IMG/VR virus record: IMGVR_UViG_3300035158_000869
Span: 1-45,323 of that record
Reading direction: 5' to 3' (one strand)
Source of the DNA: a virus
DNA length: 45,323 bases
In this document: positions 8,945 to 15,153 of the stretch, in pieces
Layout: each line of letters begins with the position of its first letter
Position numbering within the stretch: position 1 is the stretch's first letter
Program-made: the position numbers and the translations under genes
Notes under the pieces: model-generated
Databases searched by the model: none
What the model was told of the DNA's origin: nothing
The model's input: the letters and a program-made list of their open reading frames with translations, nothing else

Positions 8945-9367
8945 TTAAAAATCCACCTCCTTAAACATTTTCTCTACTATTAAGTCTAATTCTTCATCAT
9001 CCAATTCGTTACCTGCTGCTAATGTTTTAGCAGCTTTTGTTATAGCCTTTTTTATACCCTTTAAAACTTTACCTTCTTCCTCTTCTTCCTTTTCAACCTC
9101 TTTTGCTTTATTTATTCTTATTAATGCGTTTTTTGCTTCACCAGTAAAAACTTTTTTTAGCCTCTTATACCTGATTCTCATATCAGCTGGTAAATCCAAA
9201 TAATATTTCATAAACATTGATCTAAGACCTTTACCATAAAGCTTACTAGTCAAAAGGTCAAATTTTTCGTTTTCTGTTACTACTTCAGTAGGATTCAATA
9301 GTTTATCATATAAAAATACAATAATTAAATCAGCAAATTCATTTGTATCTACTATTACTTTTGACAT
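8945..9367 (-). CDS. Hypothetical protein
   Basis: This 140-residue protein is mainly helical, with an uninterrupted acidic run EKEEEEEG near residue 95 between lysine-rich helices, and an acidic C-terminus. It may be structural or an assembly factor, but no family is recognised. It overlaps the nuclease gene upstream by 13 bases, which suggests coupled translation. Confidence 0.7.
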   Translation of the reverse strand: MSKVIVDTNEFADLIIVFLYDKLLNPTEVVTENEKFDLLTSKLYGKGLRSMFMKYYLDLPADMRIRYKRLKKVFTGEAKNALIRINKAKEVEKEEEEEGKVLKGIKKAITKAAKTLAAGNELDDEELDLIVEKMFKEVDF

Positions 9368-9876
9368 TCTATTCCTCTAACCATATCAGGTTTTACTTTC
9401 TTAAAAAATAAATCTCTATCAAAGAAATTAACTGGTGGTAACTTTTTAAAATATAATCTTACATACCTATCATTAGTCAATCCAAATTTATCAATTTTAT
9501 CATCTTCTATACCAACAATAGGTTTAAATGTTTTCTTAGCAAAAATTAGCATAGGATGCTTATTTGCCCTATTGGCATCCACTACGCACTGTTCCCAAAA
9601 ATCTCTTATTTCAAAATTTTTGTTATCCTTCAGATGTTGGTGAAAATTTGTCTTAGGATAACCTTTCTTACATTCTATATTAAATCTATCAGTAAAAAAA
9701 CATGCTTCCATTTTTAGAGGATATATATCTCCTGATATATCTTTATTTTCTTCTGATAATGTTGCTAAAGAACCACTACCTGGAGTCCTCCAGTATGCAT
9801 ATGGTTTGACTTTACCTGTCAACCACTTTGTAAGATACTTGGCTATATCCCTTTCAAAATTTCCACCCTTAGCCAT
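9355..9876 (-). CDS. Putative PD-(D/E)XK-like nuclease
   Basis: This 173-residue protein reads GGNFERDIAKYLTKWL at its N-terminus (a helix with the conserved Glu), YWRTPGSGS, KDISGDIYPL with an Asp, and FNIECKKG with the E-C-K pair. This is the order seen in Holliday-junction-resolvase-like nucleases. The ATG at 9876 sits in ATGGCTAA, overlapping the stop of the upstream gene, with AGGAAAAG before it; a longer in-frame extension exists but reads back into that gene. Its role could be recombination or branched-DNA cleavage before packaging. Confidence 0.68.
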   Translation of the reverse strand: MAKGGNFERDIAKYLTKWLTGKVKPYAYWRTPGSGSLATLSEENKDISGDIYPLKMEACFFTDRFNIECKKGYPKTNFHQHLKDNKNFEIRDFWEQCVVDANRANKHPMLIFAKKTFKPIVGIEDDKIDKFGLTNDRYVRLYFKKLPPVNFFDRDLFFKKVKPDMVRGIECQK

Positions 9877-10057
9877 TTCTACTTTTCCTATCTTGACCAA
9901 GTATACCTTTTCTACCTCTTCCCTTTCCTCTTCCATCCATAGGTCTTTTAGTTTTACTTTTACTTTTAGAGGTTTTACTACCTGGTTTACAGGGACCTAA
10001 ACCTCTACCTGTCTTTGCTCCTTTTCCATCTGGTCCTGTTCCATCTTGTCTAGGCAT
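9869..10057 (-). CDS. Small DUF5320-like Gly/Lys-rich protein
   Basis: This 62-residue protein begins MPRQDGTGPDGKGAKTGRG, the pattern of the DUF5320 family (MPxxDxTGPxGxGxxTGRGxG), and continues as a Lys/Ser/Arg/Gly-rich disordered tail. The start has a perfect AAGGAGG upstream and lies just after the stop of the HAD gene. DUF5320 proteins are common in anaerobes and have no assigned function. Confidence 0.75.
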   Translation of the reverse strand: MPRQDGTGPDGKGAKTGRGLGPCKPGSKTSKSKSKTKRPMDGRGKGRGRKGILGQDRKSRNG

Positions 10058-10058
10058 A

Positions 10059-10463
10059 CTAAACATCCTCCTTAATACTGAACACTCTTTCTGAATCAAC
10101 CATTTGTTCACACTCTTTCAATCTGTCTCTAACGTAATTCCAATCACCTTTAAATTCTATACCACGGTCATCTATATAAGCCATAGCAGGCACTTTACTA
10201 CCTGTTATATAATCATAAGGTACATCATATTTATCTAAATACTCTTTTATTTTCTCCTTAGGATTATTTTGATTCTTTTTTACAAATTCCAAATCTGCTA
10301 ATCTGGCAGTAAAGATCCAAATTTCATATCCATCTTCTTTCAATTCACATAAGTATTCTTTAGCACCTTCCATAGGTTCATCATATAATGTTCCATCATG
10401 GAAACCCTTGCTATATTTATGTATAACACCATCAAAATCAATACAAATTCTTTTACAAAACAT
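10059..10463 (-). CDS. HAD-superfamily hydrolase
   Basis: This protein of about 134 residues has motif I CIDFDGVI (two Asp), motif II in WIFTARL and motif III/IV in AYIDDRGIEF. This is a minimal phosphatase-type HAD, similar to phage-encoded deoxynucleotide or polynucleotide phosphatases. The chosen ATG has TAGGAG at good spacing; sixteen further upstream codons would run into a promoter-like sequence. It might act in nucleotide salvage or end repair; the substrate is unknown. Confidence 0.85.
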   Translation of the reverse strand: MFCKRICIDFDGVIHKYSKGFHDGTLYDEPMEGAKEYLCELKEDGYEIWIFTARLADLEFVKKNQNNPKEKIKEYLDKYDVPYDYITGSKVPAMAYIDDRGIEFKGDWNYVRDRLKECEQMVDSERVFSIKEDV

Positions 10464-10475
10464 TTTTCTACTCCT

Positions 10476-10504
10476 ATTATACACTATTATTTTATCCAAG
10501 TAAA
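10476..10504 (-). promoter_or_regulatory. Promoter, TTTACT-N17-TATAAT
   Basis: On the minus strand, TTTACT and TATAAT are separated by 17 bases, matching the promoter family found throughout the window. The predicted start would fall only a few bases before the HAD start codon, so use for that gene would give a very short leader. Confidence 0.5.
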
Positions 10505-10507
10505 GCA

Positions 10508-10819
10508 TCATACATTTTTATGTTTCTTAACATCTTTCTTTACTTCCTTCTTTGTCTTCCCCTTACCTCTCCAATATGTTGAATCCCAAGCTTCGTCCTT
10601 TACCGCTGCACAAAACTTCTTAGCATTTTCTTCTCCGCCAAGGTCATCTGACATAGCATCAACACATACATCAAAAAAACCATCGTCCTTTGGACCCTTA
10701 CCATGGTTCTTTTTAAAAGTACTCATCCATTTTTTAAGAGATTCTTCAGTCCAACCCTTTGGAAGACCCTTGAAGCCTGCTTCATTTATCTTATTTTCAA
10801 GAAAATCTTTAAACTTCAT
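10508..10819 (-). CDS. Putative packaged internal protein
   Basis: This 103-residue protein starts with MKFKDFLENKINEAG, another capsid-targeting-like peptide with an INE-A cleavage-type junction. The rest contains KGLPKGWTEESLKKW and a lysine-rich tail ending KKDVKKHKNV, so after cleavage it would be a small basic protein like T4 internal proteins. The ATG follows the stop of the ferritin-like gene by one base. A GTG three codons earlier is the alternative start. Confidence 0.72.
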   Translation of the reverse strand: MKFKDFLENKINEAGFKGLPKGWTEESLKKWMSTFKKNHGKGPKDDGFFDVCVDAMSDDLGGEENAKKFCAAVKDEAWDSTYWRGKGKTKKEVKKDVKKHKNV

Positions 10820-10820
10820 T

Positions 10821-11126
10821 TTATTCACTCTCCGTTGGTATTATTCCCATATCTTCTAATTCTTCCTCAGCCTCACTTTCAGCAGGTTCATGTTCTGGGT
10901 CAATCATTTCCAACAATTCTTCAAATTCACCAAAATGAACCTTTTCTTCCTGGGCAATATCTAATAACACTCTTTTAATTCTACTATCTGCTGCTCTTGT
11001 TGATAGTTGCTCATAGAAATTTATAGCATCAAGTTCTGCCATTATTGCAGCTCTAAGTATTTCCTTATCACTTTGAAATTTACCTACTTCGGAAAATAAC
11101 TCATTTATGTAATCTTGAAATTTCAC
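10821..11126 (-). CDS. Ferritin-like (encapsulated-ferritin type) protein
   Basis: This 101-residue protein starts from GTG with GGAGAAAT upstream. Residues 24-75 form a ferritin-like two-helix unit: AIMAELDAINFYEQL, then RVLLDIAQEEKVHFGEF, supplying the Glu and ExxH ligands of a di-iron centre. The spacing and single helical pair resemble encapsulated ferritins and rubrerythrin-like cargo of encapsulins, which share the HK97 fold with phage capsids. The N-terminus MKFQDYINELFSEVG is a capsid-targeting-like peptide and the C-terminus is acidic. A late-promoter-like TATAAATACGGA lies just upstream. An iron-storing or peroxide-protective cargo of the head is an inference. Confidence 0.85.
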   Translation of the reverse strand: MKFQDYINELFSEVGKFQSDKEILRAAIMAELDAINFYEQLSTRAADSRIKRVLLDIAQEEKVHFGEFEELLEMIDPEHEPAESEAEEELEDMGIIPTESE

Positions 11127-11154
11127 TTTAATTTCTCCTCTTATATAATAAAAA

Positions 11155-11188
11155 AAACCTCTATCCGTATTTATAAGGATAGAGGTTT
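11155..11188 (-). terminator. Rho-independent terminator after the Hsp20 gene
   Basis: A 12-bp stem AAACCTCTATCC/GGATAGAGGTTT with a 10-nt loop is followed on the minus strand by a run of eight T. It separates the Hsp20 gene from the ferritin-like operon. Confidence 0.9.
11168..11175 (-). promoter_or_regulatory. T4-late-like promoter in terminator loop
   Basis: The minus strand reads TATAAATACGGA. The first eight bases equal the T4 late promoter consensus, and the whole 12-mer recurs only before the riboswitch leader at 14939-14946. It lies inside the loop of the terminator and faces the ferritin-like and internal-protein genes. Confidence 0.5.
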
Positions 11189-11210
11189 ATTTTTAGTAAC
11201 AAGAACAAAT

Positions 11211-11630
11211 TTATTTATTAATCTCTATTTTCCTAACATTTCTCTTTTTGGGTTTAGCCACAACGGTTAAAATACCATCTTTTATATTAGCATCAACATC
11301 CCCTGTATCACCTAGAGTATATTGTCTAAAAACTCTCTTAGAACCTACAAAACTTTCGTTTTCTTTTATTTCCCTTTCACCCTTTATGGTCAATATACCA
11401 TCTGATACTTCTACGTTGATATTGGATTCATTAAAACCAGGAGCTTCTACCATGTAAACAATATTACCTTCATCATTTTTATACACAGTATCTACCATAG
11501 CACCTTCAAAACTTCTCCATAATTCATCCATTGTCTTATCAAAAGTATCAAAAGTATCAAAAGTATCAAAAGTATCAGTAAAGTCATTTTCAAATAGAGA
11601 ACCCATTTTTTTAGGAATTAAACTTTTCAT
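11211..11630 (-). CDS. Small heat-shock protein (Hsp20/alpha-crystallin)
   Basis: This protein has 139 residues. The alpha-crystallin domain spans residues about 47-135: YMVEAPGFNESNINVEV, GILTIKGERE, and the terminal DGILTVVAKPKK. It would hold unfolding proteins during infection, as proposed for Hsp20 of T4-like cyanophages. The N-terminal arm contains a TFD tripeptide repeated four times, coded by a perfect 9-bp tandem repeat. The C-terminus ends RKIEINK, keeping the I-x-I motif for oligomer contacts. Confidence 0.93.
   Translation of the reverse strand: MKSLIPKKMGSLFENDFTDTFDTFDTFDTFDKTMDELWRSFEGAMVDTVYKNDEGNIVYMVEAPGFNESNINVEVSDGILTIKGEREIKENESFVGSKRVFRQYTLGDTGDVDANIKDGILTVVAKPKKRNVRKIEINK
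11537..11576 (-). repeat. 9-bp in-frame tandem repeat in Hsp20
   Basis: The unit TATCAAAAG occurs four times in a row, followed by a partial unit. On the coding strand it gives Thr-Phe-Asp repeats. Copy-number change would alter the N-terminal arm length by three residues without breaking the frame. Confidence 0.95.
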
Positions 11631-11701
11631 AATTATTACCTCCTCTCTATCTTTTTTCTCTATATGAAAGGTAATACCTTATGATAATTTGTCAAGAGTT
11701 T

Positions 11702-12706
11702 TTATAAATTTTCTAATTCCGCCAACAACTCTTCATCATCACTGTCATCACCACTGTCGTCATCAACACTGTCATCATCATCTTCTTTAGAATCTTCAGT
11801 ATTATCATTATTTGTTTCTTTTGTTTCTTCTTTTTCATCATCTGGAAAATCATCCGGAACATCGTCTTCCGTTTTTTCCTTATCATCTTTCTTATCTTTA
11901 TCAGTACCAACTTTACCGAAATTTCTTTCATACTCCTCCTCTATCATATCCCATAACATTTTAGATTTGAGTATTTCAACAGTATTAACACCATTTCTTA
12001 AACCTTTAATATATTCATCTAAATCATGTGTAGAATCAAGTATTTCCTTTATCTCTTTGTCTGTATCTGCAATAGAACAAGGCTTTCTTGAAAATATACT
12101 ATTTGAATAATCTGGCCAGGTTCTACCATCTTTTGCTTTAGTGGACAAAACTTTTAAAATGAAGTTATAGCCTTCTTCACCTGGATCGAAAATAGAATGA
12201 CCTAAACCATTCTTTGTATCGGTTATTTCTTCTTTCAACTTAGATTCAACTTTAGCAGGGAATTCATACAACCTTACTGTCCTGACCATTTTTTGTTCTC
12301 TATCCTTATCTCTAAAATCATCTATGATGAAAAAGTTACCAACATACTTTTCTTTCCTCTTGTATTCTCTAGCTTGGTTTTTTTCAGCCTCAGAACCCAT
12401 ATATAATTTAGAAGTTACAGAACACCATGCACAAAAATTGTTAAAATTATGCGTTTTTGGACAAAGAATAAAAATCCACCTATCACCAACTTGAAACATA
12501 TGATAATAGTACTTCCTATAGAAGTTACCCTTTTTATCAGGTAGAAATCTGCCTTCGTAAACATTTGGCCTGTCTGATGTTCCTCTTTCTGGTGTAGGCC
12601 ATATAACATCACTCCTTCTAGTACTGTTTGCCTCTTGTTGCTCCTTCTCTTCTGTCTTCTCTTTCCTAAAATCATTAAATAAATTCTTATTAATCCATTT
12701 AGACAT
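11702..12706 (-). CDS. Single-stranded DNA-binding protein, T4 gp32-like
   Basis: This 334-residue protein has the three-part gp32 layout. There is a basic N-terminus (MSKWINKNLFNDFRKEK). The OB-fold core has a zinc subdomain, CPKTHNFNNFCAWC near residues 90-103 (Cys, His, Cys, Cys), and aromatic residues such as YYYHMFQVGDRWIFIL. The C-terminal tail of about 60 residues is almost all Asp, Glu and Ser, which in gp32 contacts polymerase, primase and helicase loader. It coats single-stranded DNA during replication and recombination. It has its own strong promoter and starts a transcription unit. Confidence 0.9.
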   Translation of the reverse strand: MSKWINKNLFNDFRKEKTEEKEQQEANSTRRSDVIWPTPERGTSDRPNVYEGRFLPDKKGNFYRKYYYHMFQVGDRWIFILCPKTHNFNNFCAWCSVTSKLYMGSEAEKNQAREYKRKEKYVGNFFIIDDFRDKDREQKMVRTVRLYEFPAKVESKLKEEITDTKNGLGHSIFDPGEEGYNFILKVLSTKAKDGRTWPDYSNSIFSRKPCSIADTDKEIKEILDSTHDLDEYIKGLRNGVNTVEILKSKMLWDMIEEEYERNFGKVGTDKDKKDDKEKTEDDVPDDFPDDEKEETKETNNDNTEDSKEDDDDSVDDDSGDDSDDEELLAELENL

Positions 12707-12750
12707 ATTAACACCTCTTCTTCTTAAATTATTCCCAATTCATATTCTAT

Positions 12751-12779
12751 ATTTTACCACAATACGGAAATAATGTAAA
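12751..12779 (-). promoter_or_regulatory. Promoter of the gp32-like gene
   Basis: The minus strand has TTTACA, 17 bases, TAAAAT. It is the standard promoter of this phage and lies about 45 bases upstream of the ATG. Confidence 0.8.
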
Positions 12780-12796
12780 CAAAAAATATGAAGAAA

Positions 12797-12826
12797 GGGT
12801 TATACGTGAATATCTACATATAACCC
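12797..12826 (-). terminator. Terminator overlapping the 3' end of a small gene
   Basis: GGGTTATAYGT pairs with the inverted copy over 11 bp and is followed on the minus strand by TTTCTTCATATTTTTT. The hairpin includes the last codons of the 46-residue gene. It lies just upstream of the gp32 promoter. Confidence 0.75.
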
Positions 12827-12940
12827 CTTCTCATAGTTTTTAGAACTTACAACTTCTAGAAGTCTTAAATTCACTACTTCCTCTTCCCGTTTTTCTTCTA
12901 ATTTTTTATTCATATTGTATATAACAATTTCTTTATTCAT
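12800..12940 (-). CDS. Small charged protein
   Basis: This 46-residue open frame starts with MNKEIVIYNMNKKLEEKREE and ends YVDIHV, mostly one charged helix. AGAGGATAT precedes the ATG at usable spacing, and a terminator coincides with its end. It follows the hairpin cluster downstream of the secreted-protein pair, so it could be the last gene of the riboswitch transcript. The function is unknown. Confidence 0.55.
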   Translation of the reverse strand: MNKEIVIYNMNKKLEEKREEEVVNLRLLEVVSSKNYEKGLYVDIHV

Positions 12941-12965
12941 AACAATATCCTCTTTAGAAAGGGTC

Positions 12966-13064
12966 GGGAGGAGAACAATGTTCTCCTCCCTTTCGGTGAA
13001 TGAGGGAAGGTGGGTGATTTTCTCACCCTTTTAGTAGGGACCCGAATGTCCCCACACTGTGTGA
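12966..13064 (-). other. Cluster of four hairpins downstream of secreted genes
   Basis: Four simple stems lie in a row: CACAC/GTGTG (13054-13064), GGGAC/GTCCC (13037-13052), GGGTGA/TCACCC (13012-13028) and an 11-bp GGGAGGAGAAC/GTTCTCCTCCC (12966-12990). None is followed by a long T run. They probably stabilise or process the 3' end of the secreted-protein mRNA, or attenuate transcription. Confidence 0.6.
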
Positions 13065-13066
13065 CA

Positions 13067-13765
13067 TTAATATCTAACGGCAAATACTTGAATCCAAGGA
13101 ATCTGCCTGTATCCAGCCTGACCACTTGAATATCCTGTACCACCTGTTGTTACTGTTCCGATATCACCATTACCGTTTACTGTGGCTGTAGAATGATTAA
13201 GACCGATTCCCCATCCCTTGGTTTTGGTAACTTTGGAAGCACCATCTACTACTATACATATTGCATCAGCGTTCATCTTGAGACCTTGAAGAGCTACTTC
13301 TGACATAAGTTCCAAGTTAGTTGTATAAACATCATCCGCCTCTGCTGTAATAACACCAACAAGTTTTACTTCTTTATCTTTTGGAAGACCTAATATAATA
13401 TCAATAGTATCGTTAGGTTTCTCATCTTCTCTTGAATAACGTACAAAGGATCGTGTTCTAAATTTTATATCACTACCTTCGGTATTAGCTTCAAGTACTG
13501 TTCTCATCCAAGTAGGTTTGAGATTTACTACAAGGTTTAGAGGAATTACTGAACCGTCTGGTTGGTCTGGTCCAAGGTGTCCCGGAAGACCTGGATAGGT
13601 CGTTTCAACACCATTTGCAAAAGATTGAGGAATTTCTGAAGCCTCAAAGTTTTGTTCAACACTTGCTCCTGCACCAGCCATTGCATTTACCCCTCCTGCA
13701 TTAACAACAGGAGTTACCGCAAATAACATACTTACTACTGCTAAAAAAACCAACAATTTTTTCAT
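13067..13765 (-). CDS. Secreted protein of unknown function
   Basis: This 232-residue protein has a clear Sec signal peptide (MKKLLVFLAVVSMLFAVTP, cleavage after VNA near residue 23) and no further membrane segment. The mature part begins Gly/Ala-rich (GGVNAMAGAGASVEQN), has a central region with ADAICIVVDG, and ends with a Gly/Thr-rich stretch and PWIQVFAVRY. It looks like a bacterial cell-surface or periplasmic protein, not a virion protein. It is 30 bases downstream of another secreted protein, both under the riboswitch leader. Confidence 0.8.
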   Translation of the reverse strand: MKKLLVFLAVVSMLFAVTPVVNAGGVNAMAGAGASVEQNFEASEIPQSFANGVETTYPGLPGHLGPDQPDGSVIPLNLVVNLKPTWMRTVLEANTEGSDIKFRTRSFVRYSREDEKPNDTIDIILGLPKDKEVKLVGVITAEADDVYTTNLELMSEVALQGLKMNADAICIVVDGASKVTKTKGWGIGLNHSTATVNGNGDIGTVTTGGTGYSSGQAGYRQIPWIQVFAVRY

Positions 13766-13795
13766 TTATTTTTCCTCCCTCAATTATAATTTTTA

Positions 13796-14629
13796 TTACC
13801 TAGGTGCATACATACTTGTAATATGTGTACCACCGTTTACACTTGTATTACCATTTGTAGAAAATGACATACTTCTAGCCTTAGCCGTTACACCATGTCT
13901 AGTATACTCCACATTAGACATACCTACAGTACCTGCTAGACCTGCCCCCATAGAATGATGATAACCATTAGTTTCATAACCATAGGATGCATTACCGCCG
14001 GTCCATGCTTCTGCTCCATGCTTGTTAGCATAAGTACCATGTTCCACATAACCTTCACCTGCTGTCCATGTATCATATTCATTACAACCAGCGTAAGAAT
14101 GTCCCAAACTTCCTGTTAATGCTCCTGCCATTGAAACGGAGCTATTATTTGTATCAAAACGGGTTGCACCAACTAAGGTACCTCCCATCGTTGTTGCATT
14201 ACCTTCTGTATTAGCATAAGGATTAAACCATCCATCATGGTCTTCTGCATAGTATCCTGCTACACTACTTTGACCACCGCCAGCAAAAGTGCCCGGATTT
14301 GGGTTTACATATGCTTCTGAGTATTGAAAACTTTCACCATATGCATTTGTATATGCATTACCATAAAGGCCTCTTCTTGCCCAAGCGTTTGATTCTACTT
14401 TTTGTAAAGAAAAAGCACCTGCAACATTCCTAGTAACAAAAGAACCTTCAACCGGACGATAAGCCTTTGCATTAGCTTCTCCATTAGAGTAAAACCAACC
14501 ATTTGCACTATAATTAGAACCAACAGTATAATCCGTACCTGAATTAGCATACGCTCCAACTGCTAATGCTGAACCACTAATCATAAAAATTGAAACAACA
14601 ACTGCAATTAAACTAAAAAACTTTTTCAT
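13796..14629 (-). CDS. Secreted Gly/Asn/Tyr/Ala-rich protein
   Basis: This 277-residue protein has signal peptide MKKFFSLIAVVVSIFMISGS and an ALA cleavage site near residue 23. The mature protein is low in charge and rich in Gly, Asn, Tyr, Ser and Ala, with recurring short motifs such as AYANSG, NAYTNAYGES and GGNASYGYETNG, as in extracellular fibre or adhesin-like proteins. It is the first gene after the c-di-GMP-type riboswitch, which fits a surface or biofilm role set by second-messenger level. It may change the surface of the infected cell; no family is recognised. Confidence 0.8.
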   Translation of the reverse strand: MKKFFSLIAVVVSIFMISGSALAVGAYANSGTDYTVGSNYSANGWFYSNGEANAKAYRPVEGSFVTRNVAGAFSLQKVESNAWARRGLYGNAYTNAYGESFQYSEAYVNPNPGTFAGGGQSSVAGYYAEDHDGWFNPYANTEGNATTMGGTLVGATRFDTNNSSVSMAGALTGSLGHSYAGCNEYDTWTAGEGYVEHGTYANKHGAEAWTGGNASYGYETNGYHHSMGAGLAGTVGMSNVEYTRHGVTAKARSMSFSTNGNTSVNGGTHITSMYAPR

Positions 14630-14710
14630 TGTACATTTTCCTCCACTATTTTCTAACTTTTATTACCTAACTAAAACCTTACCCCTTATTCACCTCCTTT
14701 TTTCTAAAAT

Positions 14711-14745
14711 AAAAAAGCCGGAATTGTCTTAATGACAACCCGGCT
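14711..14745 (-). terminator. Second terminator upstream of the secreted operon
   Basis: The minus strand reads AAGCCGG, then an imperfect inner stem TTGTC/GACAA, then CCGGCTT and TTTTATTTT. It follows the riboswitch terminator by about 50 bases and precedes the first secreted gene, so read-through of both is needed for expression. The sequence before it echoes the P2 part of the riboswitch. Confidence 0.8.
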
Positions 14746-14791
14746 TAGTATAAAAATGTTCAGTACCGTAAGGCACCCAAGCATTAAAAAA

Positions 14792-14814
14792 CCGGGCTGC
14801 CTTCGGCAACCCGG
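14792..14814 (-). terminator. Riboswitch expression-platform terminator
   Basis: A 10-bp stem CCGGGTTGCC/GGCAGCCCGG with a short loop is followed by TTTTTT on the minus strand. Its 5' arm is the conserved 3' segment of the aptamer (GCCGGGUUGCC), so ligand binding and terminator formation should exclude each other. On this logic ligand would favour read-through. Confidence 0.88.
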
Positions 14815-14882
14815 CCTTCTCTTAAAAGTAGAGAACCGTAGCTTTCTGCCCCCGCCTCACAACGAGTTTAGCTTTATCGGAC
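14800..14882 (-). promoter_or_regulatory. GEMM-I riboswitch, c-di-GMP-I type
   Basis: The minus-strand RNA matches the GEMM-I core in order. CUAAA is followed by a 6-bp stem CUCGUU/GGCGGG capped by the GNRA loop GUGA (14866-14851). Then come GGCAGAAAGCUA, a second stem UUCUCU/AGAGAA, and the tetraloop-receptor strand GGCCGGGUUGCC. This lines up nearly base for base with Geobacter GEMM-Ib RNAs as I remember them. At the ligand-selectivity position (14872) the base is G, as in c-di-GMP binders, not the A of cGAMP binders. The receptor strand forms half of a terminator hairpin. The downstream genes encode two secreted proteins. Ligand choice is less certain than class. Confidence 0.87.
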
Positions 14883-14937
14883 AATTTAACGGGGTCTCGA
14901 TATTACAAATTATCTCTGACCCTCTCTCATTCTGTCC
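14876..14937 (-). other. Extra 5' structured domain of the riboswitch leader
   Basis: Immediately after the predicted transcription start, CGGACA (14937-14932) pairs with UGUCCG, enclosing a GGGUC/GACCC stem and an inner GAUA/UAUC stem. The closing strand abuts the riboswitch aptamer. The domain may insulate the aptamer, or form a second regulatory or stabilising hairpin at the 5' end of the RNA. Confidence 0.65.
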
Positions 14938-14938
14938 G

Positions 14939-14946
14939 TATTTATA
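14939..14946 (-). promoter_or_regulatory. T4-late-like promoter of riboswitch leader
   Basis: The minus strand reads TATAAATACGGA, sharing all twelve bases with the site at 11168-11175. Initiation about six bases downstream would place the RNA start at the first strand of the 5' hairpin. No TTTACA box lies 17 bases upstream, so this is a different promoter class from the others. Confidence 0.55.
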
Positions 14947-14975
14947 GCGTAAGCTGGAAAATTACGGCGCAAAAA

Positions 14976-15131
14976 TTATCTTTTTATAAATTTTTCTATA
15001 TCAATTTTTAACTTTGTAAAATCTTCCTTACATAGTTTCCAAGCACATTCCTCTTCATGTGTTCCATACTTCTCAACCAAACGACTAATAGCTTTCCATC
15101 TCTCAACAATGTCATTATACCAATATTCCAT
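14976..15131 (-). CDS. Small hypothetical protein
   Basis: This 51-residue, helix-rich protein contains EYGTHEEECAWKLCKEDF in its middle (one turn of acidic and Cys residues). The ATG at 15131 has AAGAGGAGG upstream and is preferred to an in-frame start 18 codons earlier that overlaps glutamate dehydrogenase. It ends a transcription unit; the riboswitch promoter follows. The function is unknown. Confidence 0.7.
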   Translation of the reverse strand: MEYWYNDIVERWKAISRLVEKYGTHEEECAWKLCKEDFTKLKIDIEKFIKR

Positions 15132-15153
15132 AACATCAATCCTCCTCTTAATT

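Noticed and set aside
9877-9936. N-terminal extension of the PD-(D/E)XK-like protein
   Set aside because: The extension overlaps the upstream gene by over 60 bases and lacks a ribosome-binding site; the ATG at 9876 sits in a coupling overlap.
11713-11931. Alternative minus-strand frame rich in Met, Lys and Ile inside the gp32-like gene
   Set aside because: It is the shifted reading of the acidic tail codons (GAT, GAA repeats) and has no start signal.
12937-13143. Minus-strand 68-residue frame over the hairpin cluster
   Set aside because: It overlaps the end of the secreted-protein gene out of frame and runs through four hairpins; the composition is not protein-like.
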